Origin: Verrucomicrobiaceae bacterium
GTDB lineage: Bacteria; Verrucomicrobiota; Verrucomicrobiia; Verrucomicrobiales; Verrucomicrobiaceae
Length of the DNA: 33,374 nucleotides
Assembly (NCBI GenBank): GCA_947440575.1
Contig: CANETF010000027.1
Span: 1-33,374 of the forward strand
Direction of reading: 5' to 3'
The notes under the pieces are model-generated. The model made no database searches and had not been told where the DNA came from. It saw nothing but the letters and a program-made list of their open reading frames with translations. A program made the translations under genes and the position numbers. Shown here piece by piece: positions 24,939-33,227 of the stretch. The number at the start of each line of letters is the position of its first letter. The stretch's first letter is position 1.

Positions 24939-24954
24939 TTACGAACCCTCGTAA
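24939..24954. promoter_or_regulatory. Dyad site 2, TTACG-N6-CGTAA, upstream of the PSCyt1 gene
   Basis: Second copy of the dyad, with the same arms and the same 6-nt spacing, lying between the response-regulator stop and the PSCyt1/DUF1549/DUF1553 start 40 bp away. Its position makes the cytochrome/DUF1501 pair a candidate regulon member with its own promoter. Confidence 0.55.
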
Positions 24955-24983
24955 CAGAGAATGGGTTAAAGATGGCGTATTGT

Positions 24984-24991
24984 GGAGGTGA
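24984..24991 (+). promoter_or_regulatory. Strong ribosome binding site of the PSCyt1 gene
   Basis: GGAGGTGA, eight bases of the anti-SD match, puts GGAGG 5 nt before the ATG at 24994. It decides that start over the in-frame GTG at 24982, which precedes the site. This is the best Shine-Dalgarno I saw in the window. Confidence 0.85.
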
Positions 24992-24993
24992 CC

Positions 24994-27522
24994 ATGAAGT
25001 TCGTTCTTTCATCTCTTACCCTGATACCCACTTTTGCTGTGCTGGCGGAAGTGTCCTACAATCAGGACGTCCGGCCTATCCTGGCGGAGAATTGTTTTTA
25101 TTGTCACGGGCAGGACCCGAACAAAAGAAAGGCGGATCTGAGGCTGGATGTGCGGGAGGCTGCGGTTGAGTTCGGGGCGTTTGTGCCCGGGAAGCCTGAA
25201 GAGAGCGAGCTGGTTGCGAGGCTCTTTTCGCATGAGGCTGATGAATTGATGCCGCCGGCGAAGTCGAATCGAAAGCTCACGGAAGAACAGAAGGCCCTGC
25301 TGAAACAATGGATCGCTGAGGGGGCCAACTATGAGAAGCACTGGACCTTTACGGCACCTGTGAAAGCGCCGCTGCCGGATGTGAAGCAGACTGGGTGGGT
25401 GCGCAATGAGATTGACCGGTTTGTCTTGGCGAAACTGGAGGCTAAGAAACTTCAACCTTCTCCTGAAGCGGACAAGGCCACCCTGATTCGTCGATTGTCT
25501 CTGGATTTGATCGGCCTGCCTCCGTCACCCGCGGAAGTGGATGCGTTCGAGTCGGACACAGCACCTGATGCTTACAACAAACTGGTGGAGAGGCTGTTGA
25601 AATCGCAGCACTACGGGGAGCGCATGGCTTTGCCCTGGCTGGATGCGGCGCGGTATGCGGATAGCAATGGCTTCCAGCAGGATGGTGACACGTTTCAATG
25701 GGTCTGGCGTGATTGGGTTGTGAAAGCGCTGAATGCGGACATGCCGTACAATCAATTCTCCATTGAGCAGTTAGCGGGTGACCTGCTGCCGAATGCCTCG
25801 CAGGAGCAGATGATTGCCACGGCCTTCAATCGAAATCACCTGCTCAATGGGGAAGGAGGTGCCATCCCTGAGGAGCAGCGCTTCAACATTTTGTTTGATC
25901 GGGTGGATACCACTTCAACCACCTGGTTGGGACTGACCATGGCTTGTGCGCAATGTCATGATCACAAGTATGATCCGATGACTCAACGCGACTACTACAG
26001 CTTGATGTCGATTTTCAATCAGGTCTCCGAAGATGGTCGCGCAGGGGGTGGAGGCGGTGCCAAGCGTGTCGCGGCCCCCTTTCTGGAGATGCTCACTGAA
26101 GAAAACAAACGTCAGATGGCTGAGATCGAAGCCAAACGCGCTAAAGTGGAAGCTGAGGGGCAGGTGAAGATCAAAAAGGATCTGGCTTTTGCTGCCTGGG
26201 AGGCTGCGGTGACGCCTGAGACGAAAGCGGGTCGGCTGGATCGTCCGCTGCGTCCGAATATCACGACTTTGCTGCGCATTCCTGCTGAAAAGCGGACGGA
26301 AGCCCAAAAAAAAGAGCTTCAAAAGAGTCTTCGTGCCGCTTTCGAAAGCGACGTGTGGCCAAAGATCGCTGCGGCTGATGCGCCATCCAAACAAGCGGAG
26401 GATCTGAAGACTCAGCTGACCACGTTCAAGAATGAACGCATCCCAAGGATAATGATTATGCGTGATGACAAGCCGCGCGATACTTTCATTTTGGATCGCG
26501 GCGAATACCTGAAACCAAAGGAGAAGATCTCCGGAACGACCCCGGCTTTTCTGCCGCCTGCAACCAAGGGATCACCGCCGAATCGGCTGGGCTTTGCCCA
26601 GTGGCTGTTCCAATCTGATCATCCGCTGACCGCTCGCGTGCAGGTGAACCGGATGTGGCAGACTTTGTTTGGGACGGGCCTTGTGAAAACGGTCGAAGAT
26701 TTGGGTGTGCAGAGTGAAGCGCCAGTGCATGGGGCACTTTTGGATTGGCTGGCTGTCGAATTCCAAGAGCGCGGTTGGAGCATGAAGCATCTGCATCGCC
26801 TCATCGTCACTAGCGCGACTTACCGCCAGAGTAGCAAGGTGAGTCGGGAGTTGGTGCAGATGGATCCTGAGAATCGACTGCTGGCCCGTGGTGCTCGATT
26901 CCGCATGCCTTCGATGATCCTGCGTGACGTGGCGCTGGGGGCAAGTGGTCTACTGGATGACCGGGTTGGAGGAGCACCCGTTTATCCCTATCAGCCTGAT
27001 CAAATTTGGGAGACGCTTGCCATCACCAAAGAACGTGACTTCACTTACCCGACTTCAAGCGGCAAGGACCTGTATCGCCGCAGTCTTTACACGTTTTGGC
27101 GGCGGACGGTGGGGCCTGCAAACATGTTTGACGCTGCCAACCGTCAGGTTTGCAAGGTGCGCCAGAACATCACCAACACACCGCTTCATGCTTTGACGAC
27201 GCTGAACGATCCGACGTGGGCTGAGGCGGCGCGAGTGCTCGCAGCCCGTAGCATGGAGTCGGCCAGAAACAGGGATGAGCGGTTGAGCTATGCCTACCGC
27301 CGTGTTCTGGGTCGTTCGCCGACAGATCGAGATCGGGCCATGCTGGGCAAAGCCCTGGACAAGCAATTGGCCATTTATCAGGCCGCCCCGGTTGCTGCTG
27401 CGGAAGTGGTTGCCATTGGCTCAGCGCCCAAGAATGAAAAGCTTGATCCTGTCGAGCATGCTGCGTTCACGGCGGTGTGCCTGATTTTACTCAATCTCGA
27501 CGAAGCCCTGACTCGCGAATAG
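24994..27522 (+). CDS. Exported PSCyt1-DUF1549-DUF1553 planctomycete-type cytochrome
   Basis: 842 residues with a signal peptide (MKFVLSSLTLIPTFAVLA). The PSCyt1 domain (about 22-110) has haem motif C34-F-Y-C-H38 and the axial-ligand candidate M86 in LMPP. DUF1549 follows (about 135-345; HWTFTAPVK linker, then LIRRLSLDLIGLPPSPAEVDAF and YADSNGFQQD) and contains a second motif C318-A-Q-C-H322 in MACAQCHDHKYDP. A charged Lys/Glu-rich helical insert (about 360-470) separates it from DUF1553 (about 560-835; NRLGFAQWLFQSDHPLTARVQVNRMWQTLFG, RMWQ and LYTFWRRTVGP segments). These multi-domain proteins are typical of Planctomycetota and Verrucomicrobiota and are thought to act in exported polysaccharide breakdown; no activity is proven for most. 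A DUF1501 gene follows after 19 bp, the standard pairing. Confidence 0.93.
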   Translation: MKFVLSSLTLIPTFAVLAEVSYNQDVRPILAENCFYCHGQDPNKRKADLRLDVREAAVEFGAFVPGKPEESELVARLFSHEADELMPPAKSNRKLTEEQKALLKQWIAEGANYEKHWTFTAPVKAPLPDVKQTGWVRNEIDRFVLAKLEAKKLQPSPEADKATLIRRLSLDLIGLPPSPAEVDAFESDTAPDAYNKLVERLLKSQHYGERMALPWLDAARYADSNGFQQDGDTFQWVWRDWVVKALNADMPYNQFSIEQLAGDLLPNASQEQMIATAFNRNHLLNGEGGAIPEEQRFNILFDRVDTTSTTWLGLTMACAQCHDHKYDPMTQRDYYSLMSIFNQVSEDGRAGGGGGAKRVAAPFLEMLTEENKRQMAEIEAKRAKVEAEGQVKIKKDLAFAAWEAAVTPETKAGRLDRPLRPNITTLLRIPAEKRTEAQKKELQKSLRAAFESDVWPKIAAADAPSKQAEDLKTQLTTFKNERIPRIMIMRDDKPRDTFILDRGEYLKPKEKISGTTPAFLPPATKGSPPNRLGFAQWLFQSDHPLTARVQVNRMWQTLFGTGLVKTVEDLGVQSEAPVHGALLDWLAVEFQERGWSMKHLHRLIVTSATYRQSSKVSRELVQMDPENRLLARGARFRMPSMILRDVALGASGLLDDRVGGAPVYPYQPDQIWETLAITKERDFTYPTSSGKDLYRRSLYTFWRRTVGPANMFDAANRQVCKVRQNITNTPLHALTTLNDPTWAEAARVLAARSMESARNRDERLSYAYRRVLGRSPTDRDRAMLGKALDKQLAIYQAAPVAAAEVVAIGSAPKNEKLDPVEHAAFTAVCLILLNLDEALTRE

Positions 27523-27541
27523 AACCCGATCCCTTACCGAC

Positions 27542-28987
27542 ATGCAGCACGAACTTCTTCTCAATCAACAGCGAGTCACCCGGCGTCAGCTTTTTGGCAA
27601 TGCGGCGCAAGGCATTGGCGGCATTGCGCTGGCGTCCTTGCTTGGTGAGCGAACGGCGACTGCCAGCGTGCCCGGCCTTCCCGATTTGCCGCACTTTGCG
27701 CCGAAAGCGAAGCGAGTGGTCTGTTTGTGGCAGGGCGGCGGTCCGTCGCATGTGGATCTTTACGACCCTAAGCCGATGCTGCAAAAGATGGCCATGCAGG
27801 ACATTCCGGCGAGTGTTCGAGGAGCAACACGGCTTTCAACGATGTCAGCCAGCTATGCCAAATGGCCGATCACTCCGCCGATCAAGCCCTACAAACGGTA
27901 TGGCAAAAGCGGTATCGAGATGAGTTCTATGCTGCCGAACATCGGGTCCATCGCGGATGATATTTGTCTGGTGCGCTCAATGAACACGGAAGCGGTGAAT
28001 CACGCGCCCGGGGTGACCTTTTTCATGACAGGCGCACAGGTGCCCGGGCGTCCGAGTCTTGGGGCTTGGTTGAGTTATGGGCTTGGCTGTGACTCCAGTG
28101 AGCTACCGGCTTTCGTGGCCATGACCTCGTCGGACAAAGGCAAGACTTGCGGCCAGCTTTTTTATGATTACTACTGGGGCAGCGGGTTCCTTCCAAGCCG
28201 TTATCAAGGTGTGCGCTTCCGCAATGTCGGTGATCCGGTGCCTTATCTGCAGAATCCTCCAGGCATGAGTCGCGAACAGCGACGCTCCTTGCTCGATGAT
28301 CTCCGAGCGATGAATGAAGCGCATTTGAGTGATTACGGTGATCCAGAGATCGACACTCGCATCGCCCAATACGAGATGTCTTACAAGATGCAGGCGAGTG
28401 TTCCAGATTTGCTGGATTTCTCGGATGAGCCCAAACACGTGATTGCACGCTATGGTCCGGATGCCCTGGTGAAAGGAACCTTTGCCAACAACTGTCTCAT
28501 TGCCCGGCGTCTATTGGAACGCGGGACGCGCTTTGTGCAGTGCATGCATGCGGGTTGGGATCAGCACAACAATCTCTTCACCCAGCTCGAGGCTCAGTGT
28601 CAGGACACGGATGCCCCGAGTGCGGCGCTGGTGATGGACCTCAAGGAGCGGGGACTGCTGAATGACACGCTGGTGGTTTGGGGCGGTGAGTTTGGTCGCA
28701 CACCTTTTGGGCAGGGAGATCCTGCGAAGCCGAATGGCCGGGATCACTTTGGCCGCGCTTACAGCATGTGGCTGGCCGGTGGTGGTGTGAAGGCAGGTAC
28801 GGTGGTCGGTGAGACCGATGACTTTGCCTGGAACATCACCAAAGACCCGGTGCACATTCATGACATGCAGGCCACGATCATGCAGCTTTGCGGCATCAAT
28901 CACGAGGCACTCACCTACCGCTACCAGGGGCGCCAGTTTCGCCTGACAGACGTGCATGGCCATCCAGTGAAGGGGATTATCGCGTAG
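27542..28987 (+). CDS. Tat-exported DUF1501 protein
   Basis: The 481-residue protein begins with a twin-arginine signal (V-T-R14-R15-Q-L-F-G, then a Gly/Ala-rich core and a cut near TATA/SVPG). The DUF1501 family, related to alkaline phosphatase/sulfatase folds, is recognised by CLWQGGGPSHVDLYDPKP, RSMNTEAVNHAPGVTFFMTG, LPAFVAMTSS, the Asp/His cluster MHAGWDQHNN, WGGEFGRTPFGQG and GRDHFGRAYSMWLAGGGVKAG, and the C-terminal HIHDMQATIMQLCGINHEALTYRYQGR. These residues could hold metals as in related phosphatases. It is almost always found next to a PSCyt1/DUF1549/DUF1553 gene, as here. The two products probably act together in the periplasm; the reaction is not established. Confidence 0.95.
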   Translation: MQHELLLNQQRVTRRQLFGNAAQGIGGIALASLLGERTATASVPGLPDLPHFAPKAKRVVCLWQGGGPSHVDLYDPKPMLQKMAMQDIPASVRGATRLSTMSASYAKWPITPPIKPYKRYGKSGIEMSSMLPNIGSIADDICLVRSMNTEAVNHAPGVTFFMTGAQVPGRPSLGAWLSYGLGCDSSELPAFVAMTSSDKGKTCGQLFYDYYWGSGFLPSRYQGVRFRNVGDPVPYLQNPPGMSREQRRSLLDDLRAMNEAHLSDYGDPEIDTRIAQYEMSYKMQASVPDLLDFSDEPKHVIARYGPDALVKGTFANNCLIARRLLERGTRFVQCMHAGWDQHNNLFTQLEAQCQDTDAPSAALVMDLKERGLLNDTLVVWGGEFGRTPFGQGDPAKPNGRDHFGRAYSMWLAGGGVKAGTVVGETDDFAWNITKDPVHIHDMQATIMQLCGINHEALTYRYQGRQFRLTDVHGHPVKGIIA

Positions 28988-29031
28988 CGCGAATGTTCTC
29001 TCGGAGCTCGCATGGCAGAAACGTCTTCGTC

Positions 29032-29060
29032 TTGCGTGGTTGTCTAATGTGTCCTAGGGT
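29032..29060 (+). promoter_or_regulatory. Promoter of the RNase P RNA gene
   Basis: TTGCGT (29032-29037) and TAGGGT (29055-29060) are separated by exactly 17 bp. The -10 ends 6 bp before G29067, the first G of the P1 helix, which is a natural start point. It reads as a sigma-70 housekeeping promoter. Confidence 0.75.
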
Positions 29061-29065
29061 GCCTA

Positions 29066-29511
29066 TGGGTCGGCCGGAGTGGTCGCTCGTCGGGCAGGCT
29101 TCGGTCGGTTGCGGACGAGAGGAAAGTCCGGACACCGCAGAGCAACGTGCCGCGTGAAAACGCGGGGGTCTTTGGCGTAAGCCGGGGCAACGGAAAGTGT
29201 CACAGAAAACATACCACCAGGCAGGGCTTAGGCTTTGTCTGGCCAGGGTGAAAAGGCGAGGTAAGAGCTCACCGCTCCAACCGCAAGGAAGGAGGCAGGA
29301 CAAACCCCACGTGGTGCAAGACAGAACAGGGGAAAGGCCGGCTCGGCCGCAAGTCCCGCTTCGGCGGGATGGATGACTCCGGGTAATAGTCGCATTCTGA
29401 ACCTTTTCGAAGGGACGGGAGAGGGCCGGGTGATCCGGTCTGACAGACAAATGACCACACCAGAGGCTGCGAAGCCCGAGGAACAGAATCCGGCTTATGA
29501 AGGCCGACCCA
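29066..29511 (+). ncRNA. rnpB: RNase P RNA, bacterial type A
   Basis: This is the catalytic RNA that removes tRNA 5' leaders. P1 is a perfect 10-bp helix (29066-29075 with 29502-29511). The universal 5' core GAGGAAAGTCCGGAC is close to intact at 29119-29133, and the 3' core ACAGAATCCGGCTTAT lies at 29483-29498; together these form P4. Other conserved parts are CACAGAAAACATACC, GGTAAGAGCTCACCGC and the CACGTGGTGCAAG segment. The length of about 446 nt is in the upper normal range for type A. It has its own promoter and ends in a T-rich run. Several open frames on both strands between 28888 and 29925 are shadows of this RNA or of the AraC gene. Confidence 0.96.
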
Positions 29512-29519
29512 CTTTTTCT
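29502..29519 (+). terminator. 3' end and T tract of the RNase P gene
   Basis: The 3' arm of P1 runs directly into CTTTTTCTT, which would stop transcription just after the mature 3' end. The T tract abuts the stop codon (29522-29520) of the convergent AraC gene; I see no separate terminator hairpin. Confidence 0.5.
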
Positions 29520-30401
29520 TCAGGCGGCCTCCAAGATTCGATGGGAAGCGCGGAAGGCCGAGGGTGTCAGGGTTGTGGCGCGCTTGAACCAGCTGGTGAA
29601 ATGCGGTGCGTGACGGAAACCCAGAGCGAAGGCGATTTCTTTGATGGGTGGAGAGTCCTCCTTGAGGGCGGATTGCGCAAAATCCAGTCGTCGCCGATCC
29701 TGCCATGCCTGTGGGGAGAGACCGAGCCGGGCGCGGAGCAGATCTCGTGCGCACCGCTCTCCAAGGCCTGACTGGTGCGCGATTTCGGCGAGTCGCAAAG
29801 GTTGATCTAAAGGCCAGTCGTTGAGGGCGTTTAGCAACCGGTCTAGACGTGGGTCGCCACAGGAGTTTGAAGCGGTCGTCTGCACACCTAGGCGCTGCAA
29901 TGCGTGAAGATAGCTGCGGAACCATTCGCGGAAAGCGGCCTCGTGATCACACCAAGTGGCCAGTGAGCGTGCGATGGGCGCGCTGGCCTCCTGAAAGGTG
30001 ACTCGCCGCCGCCGACCGTGCACCGCTCGGAAGAGGGTGAGTGTGGCTTGACGAAGTGGTTCAGAGGCGGAGCGAGTCGCCGCCAGATTCAACCCCTCCC
30101 GAAAGAGCGGCAGACCTTTCGATGTCAGGCAACGCAGGCCTACCGAAAGCAGTCGAGTGCCTGTGGCGAACCATTGACGACGGGTTCCAGGCGCGGAGAA
30201 AAACCCCTGGCCGGGTCGGACCGTCATAAGCCGACCCTCGACCTCAATCCGGGCCAAACCGCAATCCACCCAGAACCATCCCGCAGGGACGGTGATTTCG
30301 CCCGACCAGGTCTCCACGCGAGGCACGTCGCCATGATAGACCCAGAGCCACTCGAATTGGAGACCCTGCCAGACGGCGGGAGGGAGGGGAGGTGCGTTCA
30401 T
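29520..30401 (-). CDS. AraC family transcriptional regulator
   Basis: 293 residues. The N-terminal ~150 residues look like an AraC-type cupin sensor (SGEITVPAGWFWVDCGLARIEVEGRLMTVRPGQGFFSAPGTRRQW). The C-terminal ~100 carry the double helix-turn-helix: first LRLAEIAHQSGLGERCARDLLRARLGLSPQAW, second IKEIAFALGFRHAPHFTSWFKRATTLTPSAFR, the usual A-x-x-x-G-F ... F-x-x-x-F-K/R pattern. It is divergent from the 814-residue exported protein, with 77 bp between starts, so it probably regulates that gene and itself. It ends against the RNase P T tract. The effector is unknown, perhaps a sugar as is common for this subclass. Confidence 0.92.
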   Translation of the reverse strand: MNAPPLPPAVWQGLQFEWLWVYHGDVPRVETWSGEITVPAGWFWVDCGLARIEVEGRLMTVRPGQGFFSAPGTRRQWFATGTRLLSVGLRCLTSKGLPLFREGLNLAATRSASEPLRQATLTLFRAVHGRRRRVTFQEASAPIARSLATWCDHEAAFREWFRSYLHALQRLGVQTTASNSCGDPRLDRLLNALNDWPLDQPLRLAEIAHQSGLGERCARDLLRARLGLSPQAWQDRRRLDFAQSALKEDSPPIKEIAFALGFRHAPHFTSWFKRATTLTPSAFRASHRILEAA

Positions 30402-30478
30402 GCGAGGTGTAAGGGATTTCCATCAAACATAAGCGGGCGGTCTTGCCTTGCAGCCGTTGTTTGTGCTGAAGTGGGTGA

Positions 30479-32923
30479 ATGAAGAACCGTGTTATTTTGG
30501 CGTGCCTGTGTCTTGGATTTACCGCCGTCTCCCTACGGGCGGAGGAGCCGAGGCAGATCAGCGGCATTTACCCGAGCCTAGCGATGTTCAACAACGAGGG
30601 CGAATGCGGCACGGGCGCAGTGGTGCCGTGGGCAGATCGGCTCTGGGTGATCACCTATGGGCCACATCTGCCATTTGGATCGAGCGACAAACTTTATGAG
30701 ATCACGCCGGATTTGCAGCAAGTCATCCGGCCGGAAAGTCTTGGGGGCACGCCGGCGAACCGGATGATTCATACCGAGACCCAGCAGCTTCTCATCGGGC
30801 CGTATGTGATTGATGCTGAACGGCAGGTGCGGGTGATTCCTCCGGCGAAGATGCCAGGTCGATTGACGGGGAATGCACGGCATTTGGTTGATCCGGCTGG
30901 AAAGGCGTACTATGCGACGATGGAGGAGGGACTCTATGAGGTGGACTTGAAAACGTTGGAAGTCACTGGACTCATTCAGGACGGCAACACGCCGAAGCCG
31001 GGATTCTCCAATGAGGAACATCCTGCCACCATCAAATCGGAGCTGCCAGGTTATCATGGCAAGGGGCTGTTCAGCGGTCAGGGACGATTGGTGTATGCGA
31101 ACAATGGGGATCGAGACAAACGGGTGACCTTCGATCCAGCGACTCCGAGTGGTGCCTTGGGAGAGTGGACGGCTCCGGGTGATGACTGGAGATTGGTGCG
31201 GCGCAATCAGTTCACTGAGGTATCGGGTCCTGGGGGGCTCCATGGCAATGCGAATCCGGAGACGGATCCGATCTGGAGTGTGGGATGGGATCACCGATCA
31301 TTGATTTTGATGTGCCTGCACGAGGGTAAATGGCATAGCTACCGGCTTCCAAAGTCCAGCCACAGCTATGATGGAGCGCATGGCTGGAATACGGAGTGGC
31401 CGCGCATTCGAGATATCGGTGAGACCGATCTGCTGATGACCATGCATGGAGCCTTTTGGAGATTTCCCAAGAGCTTTACTCCGGTCAATAGCATGGGAAT
31501 CACACCGCGAAGCAATTACCTCAAGGTGATCGGTGACTTCGCGCGGTGGCAGGATCGAATTGTCTTTGGCTGCGATGACTCTGCGAATAAGGAGTTTCTC
31601 AACGTTCGCAAGGCGAAGGGAGAACTGGCTGGGCCTGGGCAGTCACAATCGAACCTGTGGTTTGTGGAACCCGGGAAGATCGACCAATTCGGACCGGTGA
31701 TTGGTCGTGGTGCCGTGTGGCTGGAGGATGCGGTGAAGGCGGGTGAGGTAAGCGAGCCCTTTTTGTTTGCGGGCTACAAGCATCGTTCCTTGCATCTCAC
31801 ATGGGGCGAGAATCCCCAATGCGAGATTGAGGTGGAGATTGACCGAAAGGGCAACGGCCAGTGGGAGACTCTCCGGGTGTCAAGTCCTGAGCCAAAGCAG
31901 GAGCACGTCACCGTGGCGTTTGAGCCCGAGGAAGTTGGGGTCTGGGTGCGTGTGAAATGCGCCAACGACTGTCCAAAGATCACAGCCATGTTTCACTACC
32001 GCAATGACGATCCGCGAACGAATCAGGCTGACGAGTTGTTTGAGGGGATAGCGCGGGTGGAGGATGCAGACGTGACGGGAGGATTGCTGCTGGCACGCGG
32101 AGGCGGTTTGAAGACTTTGCGATTCATCTCGAGCACAACTGGGAACAAGGCATCCGTTTACGATATGGGCGCTGCGTTTGATCTGGAACCTGTGGAGGAT
32201 CCGCAAGGTCTCGAGTGGACTTCGAAAAAGGCGGCTATTCCCGAGGGGGTCCTGACCTATGACGAGGCTTCGATCGTTTATGTGGATCACAAGGGTCGTT
32301 GGCGTTTGCCACGTGGAGACAAAGGGCTAGACAAGGCGGGACCATTGGGAGCCGAGCGTGTCTGTCGTGAGGTGTGCACTGAGCGAGACCTTTTTAATGC
32401 AGGTGGCACCTTTTTTGAGCTACCAGCCGAAAATGCGGGAGGCTTTGCGAAGATCCGGCCGATTGCGACACACAATCGTCGAATCAAGGACTATGCCAGT
32501 TACCGGGGTTTGATGGTGTTAAGCGGTGTTCGCAGTGATGCAGCAGGCGAACATGTTGTTAGGTCGAGCGACGGCAAAACGGCCCTTTGGGTAGGTGCGG
32601 TCGATGATCTTTGGAAGTTTGGCAAGGTCAGGGGTGAGGGAGGACCTTGGCTGAGGACGGCCACCAAGACCGGAGTGCCTAGTGATCCCTATCTCTGCAC
32701 AGGCTACGATCGCAAGCGTCTAACGCTTGCTTCCGACAAACCGACGCAGGTGACAGTCGAAGCGGACATCTCAGGCACGGGGATTTGGGTGCCCTATCAG
32801 GTTTTTGATGTGGAGGCTGATCGTCCTACACAGCATGCTTTTCCTGCTGCTTTTAGTCCCTACTGGCTGCGTTTTGTGGCGAGTGAGGATGCGATTGTAA
32901 CGGCCCAGCTTGTCTATGATTGA
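30479..32923 (+). CDS. Exported 814-residue protein with an internal duplication, function unknown
   Basis: The signal peptide MKNRVILACLCLGFTAVSLRA is followed by a region (about 25-390) with beta-propeller-like strands (RLWVITYGPHLPFGSSDKLYEI, GKAYYATMEEGLYEVDLKTL, ARWQDRIVFGCDD). Two similar modules follow: about 393-507 (SNLWFVEPGKIDQFG ... PFLFAGYKHRSLHLTW ... CEIEVEIDRKGNGQW) and about 703-813 (LWVGAVDDLWKFG ... PYLCTGYDRKRLTLAS ... TQVTVEADISGTGIW). The pairing of conserved aromatics and Gly shows a clear ancient duplication, each copy preceded by a propeller-like stretch. I do not recognise a catalytic motif. It has no operon partner and is divergent from an AraC regulator, so it is probably an inducible secreted protein, perhaps glycan-related. 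Confidence 0.85.
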   Translation: MKNRVILACLCLGFTAVSLRAEEPRQISGIYPSLAMFNNEGECGTGAVVPWADRLWVITYGPHLPFGSSDKLYEITPDLQQVIRPESLGGTPANRMIHTETQQLLIGPYVIDAERQVRVIPPAKMPGRLTGNARHLVDPAGKAYYATMEEGLYEVDLKTLEVTGLIQDGNTPKPGFSNEEHPATIKSELPGYHGKGLFSGQGRLVYANNGDRDKRVTFDPATPSGALGEWTAPGDDWRLVRRNQFTEVSGPGGLHGNANPETDPIWSVGWDHRSLILMCLHEGKWHSYRLPKSSHSYDGAHGWNTEWPRIRDIGETDLLMTMHGAFWRFPKSFTPVNSMGITPRSNYLKVIGDFARWQDRIVFGCDDSANKEFLNVRKAKGELAGPGQSQSNLWFVEPGKIDQFGPVIGRGAVWLEDAVKAGEVSEPFLFAGYKHRSLHLTWGENPQCEIEVEIDRKGNGQWETLRVSSPEPKQEHVTVAFEPEEVGVWVRVKCANDCPKITAMFHYRNDDPRTNQADELFEGIARVEDADVTGGLLLARGGGLKTLRFISSTTGNKASVYDMGAAFDLEPVEDPQGLEWTSKKAAIPEGVLTYDEASIVYVDHKGRWRLPRGDKGLDKAGPLGAERVCREVCTERDLFNAGGTFFELPAENAGGFAKIRPIATHNRRIKDYASYRGLMVLSGVRSDAAGEHVVRSSDGKTALWVGAVDDLWKFGKVRGEGGPWLRTATKTGVPSDPYLCTGYDRKRLTLASDKPTQVTVEADISGTGIWVPYQVFDVEADRPTQHAFPAAFSPYWLRFVASEDAIVTAQLVYD

Positions 32924-32925
32924 TG

Positions 32926-32960
32926 TGCCAGGGATAGCTAGCGCAGACTGGCGTTTTCTT
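32926..32960 (+). terminator. Weak terminator after the 814-residue protein gene
   Basis: TGCCAG (32926-32931) can pair with CTGGCG (32948-32953) across a 16-nt loop, followed by TTTTCTT (32954-32960), directly after the stop codon. The stem is short and the loop long, so confidence is modest. Confidence 0.4.
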
Positions 32961-33227
32961 AGATCTCGCGCTTTTCGTCATTTGTAAGATTAATCACGCC
33001 GTCCCTTTGATCGCGCAAGCCAAGGCGCGCGTAAGCCTTCGGAGCGGGCGAACGATGCCGCGCTAGGAGTTCTTGATCGGCGGACGAAGCGCCAAGTGCC
33101 TTCGAATTCTGAGACGATTGAATCCCAATCTGGGGCGAGCCATGGTGCTGTTAGGGCCGAAGTTCGAGAGAGGTGATGAAGGCATTGGTCTGCTTGGAAA
33201 TTCATGGGAGGGACTGCGCCTTTTATT
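32961..33227. other. Gap without a convincing gene
   Basis: Two overlapping open frames (32990-33241 minus, 33073-33312 plus) lie here. They have no recognisable domain, no ribosome binding site and basic low-complexity translations, and both cross the inferred IS boundary at 33228. I treat the stretch as non-coding flank. Confidence 0.5.

Noticed and set aside
18030..29000. A SusCD-type polysaccharide utilisation locus
   Set aside because: There is no TonB-dependent SusC-like transporter or SusD-like lipoprotein in the window, so the glycan-related genes do not form a classical PUL.
28888..29925. Several open frames on both strands around the RNase P gene
   Set aside because: They cross the highly structured RNase P RNA or are out of frame with the AraC gene; none has a recognisable domain.
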